From Synechococcus sp. GreenBA-s (GTDB lineage Bacteria > Cyanobacteriota > Cyanobacteriia > PCC-6307 > Cyanobiaceae), in assembly GCF_024345855.1 (NCBI RefSeq), contig NZ_JAGQBX010000006.1, forward strand, positions 1-64,000: a stretch of 64,000 nucleotides of DNA, read 5' to 3'. The notes beneath the pieces are model-generated. The model was not told the DNA's origin, made no database searches, and worked only from the letters and a program-made list of their open reading frames with translations. How positions within the stretch are numbered: position 1 is the stretch's first letter; each line of letters begins with the position of its first letter. Shown piece by piece: positions 17,804 through 25,503 of this stretch. The translations under genes were made by a program, and so were the position numbers.

Positions 17804-18738
17804 CCGGCAACGGCCGCGATCCGCTGCCCTCCTGGCGGGAGGGGCCGAGCAAGGAGCGTCTGCTCCGCTTCGTGGAGGCCGTGAGCCATCCGGGCAGCGC
17901 CGACCACGTCGCCCCCGAGGAGCGCATCGCCGTGTTCGACAACGACGGCACGCTCTGGTCGGAACAGCCGATGTATGGGCAGCTGGCCTTCGCCCTGGAG
18001 CGGGCCCGCACCCTGCTGCAGCAGCGGCCGGAGCTGGCCGGGGATCCGCTGGTGGCCGCCGCGGCCGCCGGCGATCTGCAGACGCTGATGGGCCAGGGCA
18101 TGCGCGGCCTGCTGGAGCTGGTGGGCCACACCCATGCGGGCATGACCAACGCCGCCTTCAGCGCGCTGGTGCGCCGCTGGCTGCAGGACGCCCGCCACCC
18201 GGGCCTGGGGGTGCCCTACACCCAGCTCGTCTACCAGCCGATGCTGGAGCTGCTGGCGCTGCTGCGGGCCCACGACTTCCGCCTCTGGATCGTGACCGGC
18301 GGTGGCGCCGAGTTCGTGCGGGTGTTCGCCGAGGAGCTCTACGGCATCCCACCGGAGCGGGTGATCGGCTCGACGATCCGGCTGCGCTATGGCGAGGAGA
18401 CCGGTGAGCCGGCCCTTTGGCGCGAGCCGACGGTGGACTTCATCGACGACGGCGACGGCAAGCCGGTGGGGATCGAGCGGGCCATCGGTCGGCGGCCGAT
18501 CGCGGCCTTCGGCAATTCCGACGGCGACCTGGCGATGCTGCGCTGGACCACCGCGGCCCCGGGCCCGCGGCTGGGGCTGCTGCTCCACCACGACGACGGC
18601 GAGCGGGAGGTCGCCTACGACCGCCACTCCCCCTTCGGACGACTGGATCGGGGCCTGGAGCTGGCGGCGGTGCACGGCTGGAGCCTGGTGAGCATGCGGC
18701 GCGACTGGCACCGGGTGTTCACCGCCCCCGATCCCTAG
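17800..18738 (+). CDS. HAD-superfamily phosphatase (phosphoserine phosphatase-like)
   Basis: A 312-residue hydrolase. Motif I is FDNDGTLW (nucleophile Asp47, acid/base Asp49), motif II is WIVTGGG, and motif III-IV is FGNSDGDLAML. A large cap lies between motifs I and II. This subgroup is usually annotated as a phosphoserine phosphatase-like haloacid dehalogenase hydrolase. Its start is coupled to the BASS transporter. Its stop TAG shares the 4-base CTAG with the stop of the convergent AraC regulator. Confidence 0.83.
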   Translation: MTGNGRDPLPSWREGPSKERLLRFVEAVSHPGSADHVAPEERIAVFDNDGTLWSEQPMYGQLAFALERARTLLQQRPELAGDPLVAAAAAGDLQTLMGQGMRGLLELVGHTHAGMTNAAFSALVRRWLQDARHPGLGVPYTQLVYQPMLELLALLRAHDFRLWIVTGGGAEFVRVFAEELYGIPPERVIGSTIRLRYGEETGEPALWREPTVDFIDDGDGKPVGIERAIGRRPIAAFGNSDGDLAMLRWTTAAPGPRLGLLLHHDDGEREVAYDRHSPFGRLDRGLELAAVHGWSLVSMRRDWHRVFTAPDP

Positions 18739-19703
18739 GTCACGCGCAGCCGGGTCGCCAGGGTCTGCCGCGGCAGCTCGCCGAAGAGGCAGCGGTAATC
18801 GCGGGAGAAGTGCCCGGCGCTGAGGAAGCCGAAGCGGACTGCGACCGTCGCCACCGTGGTCCGCCCGGGGTCGGCGGCGAGCAGCAGGCGCCGCACCGCG
18901 TGCAGGCGCTGCAGCTTGAGATAGGCCATCGGCCCCATGCCCAGGTGCTCGCTGAAGCCCTGGATCAGGCTGCGCCGGCTGGCGTGCACCTGGCGGCAGA
19001 GCTCCTCCAGGGTGATCGGCAGGTCGGGATGGCGGTGCATCCAGTCCTGGGCCCCCTTGACCAGCTCGATGCGGGCGGGGGGCCGGTCCAGCCGGGCGGC
19101 ACTGCCCTGGGCCAGGGCCTCCACCAGCAGGGGCAGCAGATCCTGCTCGATCAGCCGCGCCATCCCCGGCTCAGTCAGCAGGCCCGGGTTGGCCTCCGCC
19201 AGGGCGAACAGCTGGCGCAGATAGCTGCGCACCCGCGCGAACCGCACCGCCTCCACCTGCAGCCAGTTGGCGGCAAACCCCTGCTCTTCCAGCTCGACCC
19301 AGCCGAGGCCGCCGGCCAGCCGCAGGAAGCGGCCCTGATCCAGCACCACCAGGACCAGGTCGCTGCGGTCGGCGGTGGTGAGATGCACGTCACCGTCGCT
19401 GGCGAGACCGAAGACCGCCGTGGACGGCAGCACTGTGCCATGGGAGCGGCAGGACCCGGTTTCGGGCCGCGCCGCCAGGTCCAGGGCCAGGATCTGATGG
19501 CCCAGCAGCTTGGGCCCGACCACGTGCAGCTGGCGATCGAGGCGGGCCCGCAGCAGCAGCAGCGGACCGACGCGCACCAGCTGGAGACCGCTGTCCAGGG
19601 GGCCGGGCGCGAGCTGGGTGAGCTGCAGCACCAGACCGCTGGCCGTGAGGCAATCGGCCAGCTGCTCCACGCAGCCCACGGACACCATGGCCACGAGGAA
19701 CAT
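18735..19703 (-). CDS. AraC-family transcriptional regulator, divergent from the sulfatase
   Basis: A 322-residue regulator. The C-terminal double helix-turn-helix (about residues 225-320) includes ITLEELCRQVHASRRSLIQ and VATVAVRFGFLSAGHFSRDY. The N-terminal two thirds is a ligand or dimerisation domain of the type seen in regulators of amine/sulfatase loci (long, beta-rich, no clear cupin). ATG at 19703 (MFLVAMVS) is chosen; the frame stays open into the sulfatase gene only as an antisense shadow. The divergent position suggests it controls the sulfatase operon, itself, or both. Confidence 0.82.
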   Translation of the reverse strand: MFLVAMVSVGCVEQLADCLTASGLVLQLTQLAPGPLDSGLQLVRVGPLLLLRARLDRQLHVVGPKLLGHQILALDLAARPETGSCRSHGTVLPSTAVFGLASDGDVHLTTADRSDLVLVVLDQGRFLRLAGGLGWVELEEQGFAANWLQVEAVRFARVRSYLRQLFALAEANPGLLTEPGMARLIEQDLLPLLVEALAQGSAARLDRPPARIELVKGAQDWMHRHPDLPITLEELCRQVHASRRSLIQGFSEHLGMGPMAYLKLQRLHAVRRLLLAADPGRTTVATVAVRFGFLSAGHFSRDYRCLFGELPRQTLATRLRVT

Positions 19704-19868
19704 CGAAATGCACTTTTCGAATGTACGTACCCCGTCAGCCCCGGCACACTGCCTACAGACACCGACGCACCCACGGCTCGAGGCATCCAACGGGAGGCCA
19801 CCAGCCCCGGGCAGCCGGTATCCCGTCAGCCCGCCTGGGCCAGCGACTCTCCCGCGGCACCTGCACCC
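19704..19868. promoter_or_regulatory. Divergent AraC/sulfatase control region with direct repeats
   Basis: Two near-identical 14-base direct repeats (TACCCCGTCAGCCC at 19728-19741 and TATCCCGTCAGCCC at 19819-19832) lie 91 bases apart. The first overlaps the palindrome GTACGTAC (19723-19730). AraC regulators typically bind direct repeats of about this size, so these are candidate operator half-sites. Confidence 0.4.
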
Positions 19869-21380
19869 ATGCCCACCACCAAGCCCAACATCCTCATCCT
19901 CTGGGGTGATGACATCGGCCAGAGCAACCTGAGCTGCTACAGCCACGGACTGATGGGGTACGAGACCCCGAACATCGACCGCGTGGCCAAGGAAGGGGCC
20001 AAGTTCATCCACTACTACGCCGAGCAGAGCTGCACCGCCGGCCGCGCCGCCTTCATCACCGGCCAGAGCGTGTACCGCACGGGCCTCTCCAAGGTGGGCC
20101 TGCCCGGCGCAGAACAGGGCTTCAAGGCAGAAGATCCCACCATTGCCGAACTGCTCAAGCCCCAGGGCTATCGCACCGGCCAGTTCGGCAAGAACCACTT
20201 CGGCGACCGTGACGAGCATCTGCCGACGATGCACGGCTTCGACGAGTTCTTCGGCAACCTCTATCACCTCAACGCCGAGGAAGAACCCGAACTGCGCGAT
20301 TATCCCAAGGAGGATGATCCCGAGTTCCCCAACTTCCGCAAACGCTTCGCCCCCCGCGGCGTACTGCACTGCTGGGCCAACGGCGATGGCACCCAGCGCA
20401 TTGAGAGCACGGGGCCCCTCACCCGCAAGCGGATGGAAACCGCCGATGATGAATTCATGGTGGAGGCCAAGCGCTTCATCCGCGATGCGGTGGCGTCAGG
20501 AGAGCCCTTCTTCGTGTGGTTCAACACCACCCACATGCACTTCCGCACCTATGCGCGCCCACAGGATGTGGGCCGCAGCGGCCGCTGGCAGTCGGAATAC
20601 CACGACGTGATGATCTATCACGACGAGTGCATCGGCGAGATGCTCAACCTGCTCGATGAGCTGGGCATCGCCGACAACACGATCGTGATGTACGGCACCG
20701 ACAACGGGCCCCACATGAACAGCTGGCCCGATGCCGGCATGACCCCCTTCCGCAGCGAGAAGAACACCAACTGGGAGGGGGCCTTCCGTGTGCCCGCCCT
20801 GGTGCGCTGGCCAGGCCACATCCCCGCCGGCACCAACATCACCGGCCTCTGCAGCCACCTCGACTGGCTGCCCACCCTGCTGGCGGCCGCCGGTGAGCCG
20901 GAGATCAAGGAGAAGCTGCTCACGGGCTACCCGGTGGGCAGCAAGACCTTCCGCATCCACCTGGATGGCTACAACATGCTCGACTACTGGACGGGCAAGA
21001 CCGACAAGAGTCCGCGCAAGGAGTTCTTCTACTTCTCCGACGACGGCGATCTGGTGGGCCTGCGCTATGACAACTGGAAGTTCGTGTTCAAGGAACAGCG
21101 TGAGCAGGGCACCTGTCAGATCTGGGCCGAGCCGTTCGTGGAACTCCGCGTGCCAAAGATCTTCAACCTGCTCACCGATCCCTACGAGCGGGCCGACATC
21201 ACGTCCAACACCTACTGGGACTGGATGTTCGACCACGTGTTCATGCTCGTGCCGGCCCAGGCCTATGTGGGCGAGTTCCTGAAGACCTTCATGGAGTATC
21301 CGCCGCGGCAGAAGGCCGCCAGCTTCTCCCTGGAGCGGGTGATGGAGAAACTCGAACAGGCGGCCAGCGGCGCCGCCTGA
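19869..21380 (+). CDS. Sulfatase (arylsulfatase-type, formylglycine-dependent)
   Basis: A 503-residue sulfatase. The modification motif C-T-A-G-R is at residues 55-59, and Cys55 is expected to be oxidised to formylglycine. Metal-binding WGDDIG (Asp14/Asp15) opens the protein; GKNHFGD and YGTDNGP supply the other catalytic residues. It hydrolyses sulfate esters; the true substrate is unknown. There is no clear signal peptide, so it appears cytoplasmic and would need an imported substrate. The ATG at 19869 directly precedes the catalytic domain. The formylglycine-generating enzyme follows after 23 bases. Confidence 0.93.
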   Translation: MPTTKPNILILWGDDIGQSNLSCYSHGLMGYETPNIDRVAKEGAKFIHYYAEQSCTAGRAAFITGQSVYRTGLSKVGLPGAEQGFKAEDPTIAELLKPQGYRTGQFGKNHFGDRDEHLPTMHGFDEFFGNLYHLNAEEEPELRDYPKEDDPEFPNFRKRFAPRGVLHCWANGDGTQRIESTGPLTRKRMETADDEFMVEAKRFIRDAVASGEPFFVWFNTTHMHFRTYARPQDVGRSGRWQSEYHDVMIYHDECIGEMLNLLDELGIADNTIVMYGTDNGPHMNSWPDAGMTPFRSEKNTNWEGAFRVPALVRWPGHIPAGTNITGLCSHLDWLPTLLAAAGEPEIKEKLLTGYPVGSKTFRIHLDGYNMLDYWTGKTDKSPRKEFFYFSDDGDLVGLRYDNWKFVFKEQREQGTCQIWAEPFVELRVPKIFNLLTDPYERADITSNTYWDWMFDHVFMLVPAQAYVGEFLKTFMEYPPRQKAASFSLERVMEKLEQAASGAA

Positions 21381-21403
21381 TCCCATCGCCAGGCCCGCGC
21401 CCC

Positions 21404-22441
21404 ATGGCCCGATCCCAGTCCACCTCCCGCAGAGTCCCGGCCTCGCCCTCGACATCGCCCGCGGCATCGCCCCCGGCCTCGGCCTCGGCGCAGTCCCGGC
21501 CGGGGCGCCCACCGGCCCGGGACATGCTGTGGATTCCGGGGGGCACCTACCGGATGGGATCGGACCACCACTACCCGGAGGAGGCACCGGCCCATCCGGT
21601 GCAGGTGGAGGGGTTCTGGATGGACCGCACCCTGGTGACCAACGGCCAGTTCCAGAAGTTCGTGAAGGCCAGCGGCTACCGCACCCTGGCCGAGCGGCCC
21701 GCCGATCCAGCCCACTACCCCGACGCCCAGCCCGAGCTGCTGGCTCCCGCTTCGATCGTGTTCGTTCCCCCCGCCGGACCCGTCGGCAGCGCGGATCCCT
21801 ACCGCTGGTGGCAATACATTCCCGGCGCCAACTGGCGCCATCCGGAAGGTCCCGGCAGCTCGATCAAGGGGCGCGAGCAGCATCCCGTGGTGCACATCGC
21901 CCATGAGGATGCGCTGGCCTACGCCAGCTGGAGCGGCAAGGCGTTGCCCAGCGAGGCGGAGTGGGAGCGGGCCGCCCGCGGTGGCCTGGAGCAGGCGGAA
22001 TTCGCCTGGGGCGATGACCTCTACCCCGGTGGCGTGCCGGTGGCCAACACCTTCCAGGGGGACTTCCCCCACCACAACAGCCTGCTCGACGGCTACGCGC
22101 GCACCTCACCGGTGGGGGCCTTCCCGGCCAACGGCTACGGCCTGCTCGACATCATCGGCAACGTCTGGGAATGGACGGACACCTGGTATCGGGACCACAG
22201 GGTGACGGTGCGCGCTGGCGGCTGCTGCGGAGCCGACGCCGCCCGCACCGCCAGCATCGACCGCAACTCCCAGCACGGTGCGATGCCCCGCAAGGTGGTG
22301 AAGGGGGGCTCCTTCCTGTGCGCCCCCAGCTATTGCCGCCGCTATCGCCCGGCCTCGCGCATGGCCCAGGGCATCGACACCGCCACCTGTCACATGGGGT
22401 TCCGCTGCATCGTGCGGCCCCGATCGGATCCGCATCCATGA
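21404..22441 (+). CDS. Formylglycine-generating enzyme (sulfatase-modifying factor)
   Basis: A 345-residue SUMF1/FGE-family protein. After a Ser/Ala/Pro-rich leader (about 40 residues), the domain starts at MLWIPGGTYRMGS and runs through GNVWEWTD to the C-terminal GFRC. The active-site cysteine pair is Cys306/Cys311 in SFLCAPSYCRRYR, with the same 5-residue spacing as human Cys336/Cys341. This supports true FGE activity rather than a catalytically dead relative. It would convert Cys55 of the adjacent sulfatase to formylglycine. Its stop overlaps the start of the next regulator (ATGA). Confidence 0.93.
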   Translation: MARSQSTSRRVPASPSTSPAASPPASASAQSRPGRPPARDMLWIPGGTYRMGSDHHYPEEAPAHPVQVEGFWMDRTLVTNGQFQKFVKASGYRTLAERPADPAHYPDAQPELLAPASIVFVPPAGPVGSADPYRWWQYIPGANWRHPEGPGSSIKGREQHPVVHIAHEDALAYASWSGKALPSEAEWERAARGGLEQAEFAWGDDLYPGGVPVANTFQGDFPHHNSLLDGYARTSPVGAFPANGYGLLDIIGNVWEWTDTWYRDHRVTVRAGGCCGADAARTASIDRNSQHGAMPRKVVKGGSFLCAPSYCRRYRPASRMAQGIDTATCHMGFRCIVRPRSDPHP

Positions 22442-23472
22442 ATCCCATCGAGATCTTCAAGCGCCAGCCCCTGCTGTTCGGCAGCGCCAGCGCCATCACC
22501 GACACCGACGTGGATGCGCTGGCCCACCGCTATGCGGCCAGCATGGCCCTGCGGGAGTTCGACCAGGCCGGCCGCGATGAGCCCTTTCTCTATCGCGCCA
22601 GCACCGTGCAGATCGGCGATCTCACGGTGAGCACGGGGTTCCACACCCCGATCCGCCTCTGCACCAAGGAGAGCTCGATCGCCACGGTGATGCTGATCCA
22701 GAGCGGAAGCGTGCGGCTCCGGGCCGATGGTCGCGCGATCCAGCTGGACCAGCCCCAGGATCTGCTCTACCTGCCCGGCTGCGCCTTCGAGGAGGAGACG
22801 GAGCACGTGCGCGGGGTGCTGTTCTCCCTGGATGCCGATCGGCTGGCCCGCACCGCCGCCGGCATGACCGGGTTCCGCGTCAGTCCCGGCAAGCTGCGGC
22901 AGCGCCTGACGAATCCGCACCGCCTGCAGCCCCACACGGGTGTGGAGCGGGAGGTGCTGCAGACCCTGCAGCACACCTTCCCCCTGCTGGATGCCCCCGG
23001 CCTGCAGCTGGAGGGCACCCTGCCCCTGCTCGCCATCGACGATCTGATCTACCGCAGCATCGCCCTGGCCCTCTGCGGCGACGTGATCCGCTCCGGGCAG
23101 GCACGCCGCGCCCCCCGCGGCAGCGCCAAGGCCGTGATCATCGACGAACTGGTGGACTGGATCCGGGCCAACCTCGACCGGCCCATCGCCCTCTCGGATC
23201 TGGAACAGCGCAGCGCCTATTCGGAGCGCACCCTGCGCAACGCCTTCCAGCAGCGCTTCGGTTGCGGCCCCAGTGAGTGGATCCGCGAGCAACGGCTCAC
23301 GGCCGCCCGGGAACGGCTCCTCGATCCCCGTCCCGGTGACAGCGTGTCGACCATTGCGCAGGCCCTGGGCTACCGGCACCTCTCGCAGTTCAGCCGCGAT
23401 TGCCACCGGGCCTTCGGCGTTCGCCCCTCGGACCTGCTGCGCCAGAGCCGCCAGGGCCAGGCACAGGGCTGA
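22438..23472 (+). CDS. AraC-family transcriptional regulator, coupled to the sulfatase operon
   Basis: A 344-residue regulator. The N-terminal part resembles the AraC-type binding domain 2 (OxyR/FeaR-like), and the C-terminal helix-turn-helix pair includes LSDLEQRSAYSERTLRNAFQ and ISTIAQALGYRHLSQFSRDC-like segments (exactly VSTIAQALGYRHLSQFSRDC). It is translated from a start overlapping the FGE stop, so it belongs to the sulfatase-FGE operon and may autoregulate it. It differs in sequence from the divergent AraC protein upstream, so the locus has two distinct regulators. Confidence 0.88.
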   Translation: MNPIEIFKRQPLLFGSASAITDTDVDALAHRYAASMALREFDQAGRDEPFLYRASTVQIGDLTVSTGFHTPIRLCTKESSIATVMLIQSGSVRLRADGRAIQLDQPQDLLYLPGCAFEEETEHVRGVLFSLDADRLARTAAGMTGFRVSPGKLRQRLTNPHRLQPHTGVEREVLQTLQHTFPLLDAPGLQLEGTLPLLAIDDLIYRSIALALCGDVIRSGQARRAPRGSAKAVIIDELVDWIRANLDRPIALSDLEQRSAYSERTLRNAFQQRFGCGPSEWIREQRLTAARERLLDPRPGDSVSTIAQALGYRHLSQFSRDCHRAFGVRPSDLLRQSRQGQAQG

Positions 23473-23491
23473 TCAGCGGCTGCGCTGCCGA

Positions 23492-24499
23492 TCAGAAAAA
23501 GAACTTCAGCCCCAGCTCGATGCCGTTCTGGTGGCTGGTGAAGCCCGTGCTGCGGCTGGCCCCATTGGCGTAGGCCATGCCGAGATAGCGCCAGGACACG
23601 TCGATCATGGTGCTGTTGCCCACCGCGTAGCCAAGGCCGAGCTGGGCATTGCCGGTGAGGTCCTCGGCGCCGGCCAGGCCGAAACCGCTCACATCCGCGC
23701 GGGCGAAGGCCCGCAACCGCGGCGCCAGGAAAACGGAGGCCTGGGTGCCCAGCAGGGGTTGGGCCCAGGTACGACTGACCTCACCCTGCCGCTGGAGCCG
23801 AATCCCCAGGGGGCCATTGCCGCGGAGTTCCGCATCGACCCCGAGCTGGGCCTGCATGAGGCGGATGCCGGCATAGGGAATCAGCGTGACGGCACCGGGC
23901 GTGCCGGTGGCCGCTTCCCGCGGCCCGAAGCGGTAGCGCAGAGCGAGGTCGTAGATGCCGTTGATCGCGGTGACATCGGCAGAGCCGGTGAACAGGCCAC
24001 GCCGGGTGGTGGTGGACTTCTGGGCACCCAGCTGGGTGTAGGAGATGTCGGTGAGCAGGCCGATGCGGCCATACTCCAGAGAAGCGCGTGCCGAAGCCAC
24101 CGACTCCAGCTTGCTGAGGATCTGGCTGGGATTGAGGGTGGTGTCGGCCTCGAAACCACGCACGGTGGTGGTGCTGTTGACCCAGGGGAGGAAGCCGTAG
24201 AGCTCCACGGTGCCGGCCCAGCCGGTGTCGTCTGGGGCTGCCTGGCTAACGGGAGCCCCTGTGGTGGCGGGGGTCTCCGGGGTGCCGGCGGGAACCGCCG
24301 AACCCGCAGCGTCCACGGACGCGACCGCAGCCGCGGCAGGGGCCACCGTATCGACGCCACCTGAGGGCGACGCGCCCCCCGCGCGGCTGCTCGAGCTGGC
24401 GCCCGGGGAGGCCTCCACTGCCTTGGCCCCCGAGACCTGGCCAAAGCACGCCGCGGCAAGGCTCAGGACCAGGAAGACACGGCGACGGGAACCGGACAT
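23492..24499 (-). CDS. Outer-membrane beta-barrel protein
   Basis: A 335-residue exported protein. A signal peptide (VFLVLSLAAACFGQVSGAKA) is followed by an Ala/Gly/Pro-rich linker to about residue 90. Alternating beta strands then end in GIELGLKFFF, with the terminal Phe typical of proteins inserted by BamA. It resembles small outer-membrane barrel proteins of unknown function. It converges on the AraC gene with 19 bases between them. Confidence 0.75.
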   Translation of the reverse strand: MSGSRRRVFLVLSLAAACFGQVSGAKAVEASPGASSSSRAGGASPSGGVDTVAPAAAAVASVDAAGSAVPAGTPETPATTGAPVSQAAPDDTGWAGTVELYGFLPWVNSTTTVRGFEADTTLNPSQILSKLESVASARASLEYGRIGLLTDISYTQLGAQKSTTTRRGLFTGSADVTAINGIYDLALRYRFGPREAATGTPGAVTLIPYAGIRLMQAQLGVDAELRGNGPLGIRLQRQGEVSRTWAQPLLGTQASVFLAPRLRAFARADVSGFGLAGAEDLTGNAQLGLGYAVGNSTMIDVSWRYLGMAYANGASRSTGFTSHQNGIELGLKFFF

Positions 24500-24663
24500 A
24501 GCGAAGGCAACGACGGGCCGATGGAGGGATCACAGGTGGGATGGGGCCAGCCAGCACCGTGGCCTGGGCCCCAATCCCGCGATATCCGATGCAGTCTGGC
24601 AGCGATGACTGACGGCAACCACAGCCGCCTTCAATCCAGCCGCTGCCATCAAGCGCCGCCGCC

Positions 24664-25434
24664 ATGATCAAGCGAGTGAGCATGGACCGCGTTCCCCCCT
24701 TGGCATCCTCTCCAGCTGTGATGACCCCACCCCGTCGATCCACCTGGTATGCGCGACAGCAGCAGCGCCGGGCCTCGCCCTTCTATCGCCTGCTGGATCG
24801 CTCCTTCGGCTTTCGGCTGCTGATCGCCGCGGCCGCCTCCTTCTCCCTGCTGGCGGTGGTGCATCGCTTCGAGAATTGTTATGGATCGGATGCCAAGACA
24901 GCGTGCATCACGAGCAACTTCTGGGACATCGTGAGCGTTGGCAATGTGGAATCCTTCAGCATCGTGGCGGCGGCGCTGATATACATCATGGAGGCCGGCC
25001 AACGCAAGGAAAAGGAGCACCATGAGATGCTCGACCTGCTGCTCACCCAGCGGGACGCCGGCACCAGCATGAGCCTGGCCAGGATCCGGGCCCTCGAGGA
25101 TCTCAGCGCGGCGGGACTATGGCAGGACAACTTCGACCTCCATGGCGCCAATCTCGAGGGCCTGCGGATTCCCTTCAGCCACTGGCACGGTGCCGATTTC
25201 AGCGGCGCCGTGCTGCGCCAGGCCAACCTGCGCCAGAGCGATCTGAGCAGCACCAACTTCCATGGTGCCGACCTCAGCGGGGCGGATCTGCGGGGTGCCG
25301 ACCTCAGTGATGCCGACTTCACGGGTGCCGATCTGAGCGGTGCTGACCTCAGCGGTGCCCAGTTGCGCGGGACCCAATTCGAGGGGGCGAACCTCAACGG
25401 CATCCGCAGCGATCGGTCCCTGCTCCCGAGCTGA
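24664..25434 (+). CDS. Membrane-anchored pentapeptide-repeat protein
   Basis: A 256-residue protein. Two hydrophobic segments (near residues 50-67 and around FSIVAAALIYIM) are followed by a short helical region. About 20 pentapeptide repeats of the A(D/N)LSG type then run to residue ~245 and would form a right-handed quadrilateral beta-helix. Such proteins are common in cyanobacteria, and most have no known role. In-frame ATGs at 24682 and 24721 are alternative starts. Confidence 0.82.
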   Translation: MIKRVSMDRVPPLASSPAVMTPPRRSTWYARQQQRRASPFYRLLDRSFGFRLLIAAAASFSLLAVVHRFENCYGSDAKTACITSNFWDIVSVGNVESFSIVAAALIYIMEAGQRKEKEHHEMLDLLLTQRDAGTSMSLARIRALEDLSAAGLWQDNFDLHGANLEGLRIPFSHWHGADFSGAVLRQANLRQSDLSSTNFHGADLSGADLRGADLSDADFTGADLSGADLSGAQLRGTQFEGANLNGIRSDRSLLPS

Positions 25435-25471
25435 GCAGGGACCTCAGCCAGCGCAATCCCTGGCACCAGAC

Positions 25472-25497
25472 GGGTCCATCCCTGCCGGGATGGACCC
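25472..25497. terminator. Bidirectional hairpin between convergent genes
   Basis: A perfect 11-bp stem (GGGTCCATCCC/GGGATGGACCC) with a TGCC loop sits between the ends of the pentapeptide gene (plus) and the Gly/Asn/Arg-rich gene (minus). It lacks a T-run but is well placed to end both transcripts. Confidence 0.65.
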
Positions 25498-25503
25498 AGG
25501 AGC

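Noticed and set aside
18417-19868. Upstream extension of the sulfatase frame
   Set aside because: The frame is open through the AraC gene and HAD gene only by composition; the sulfatase domain starts right after ATG 19869.
19704-20369. Upstream extension of the divergent AraC frame
   Set aside because: It runs antisense into the sulfatase and has no AraC-like sequence; the regulator starts at 19703.
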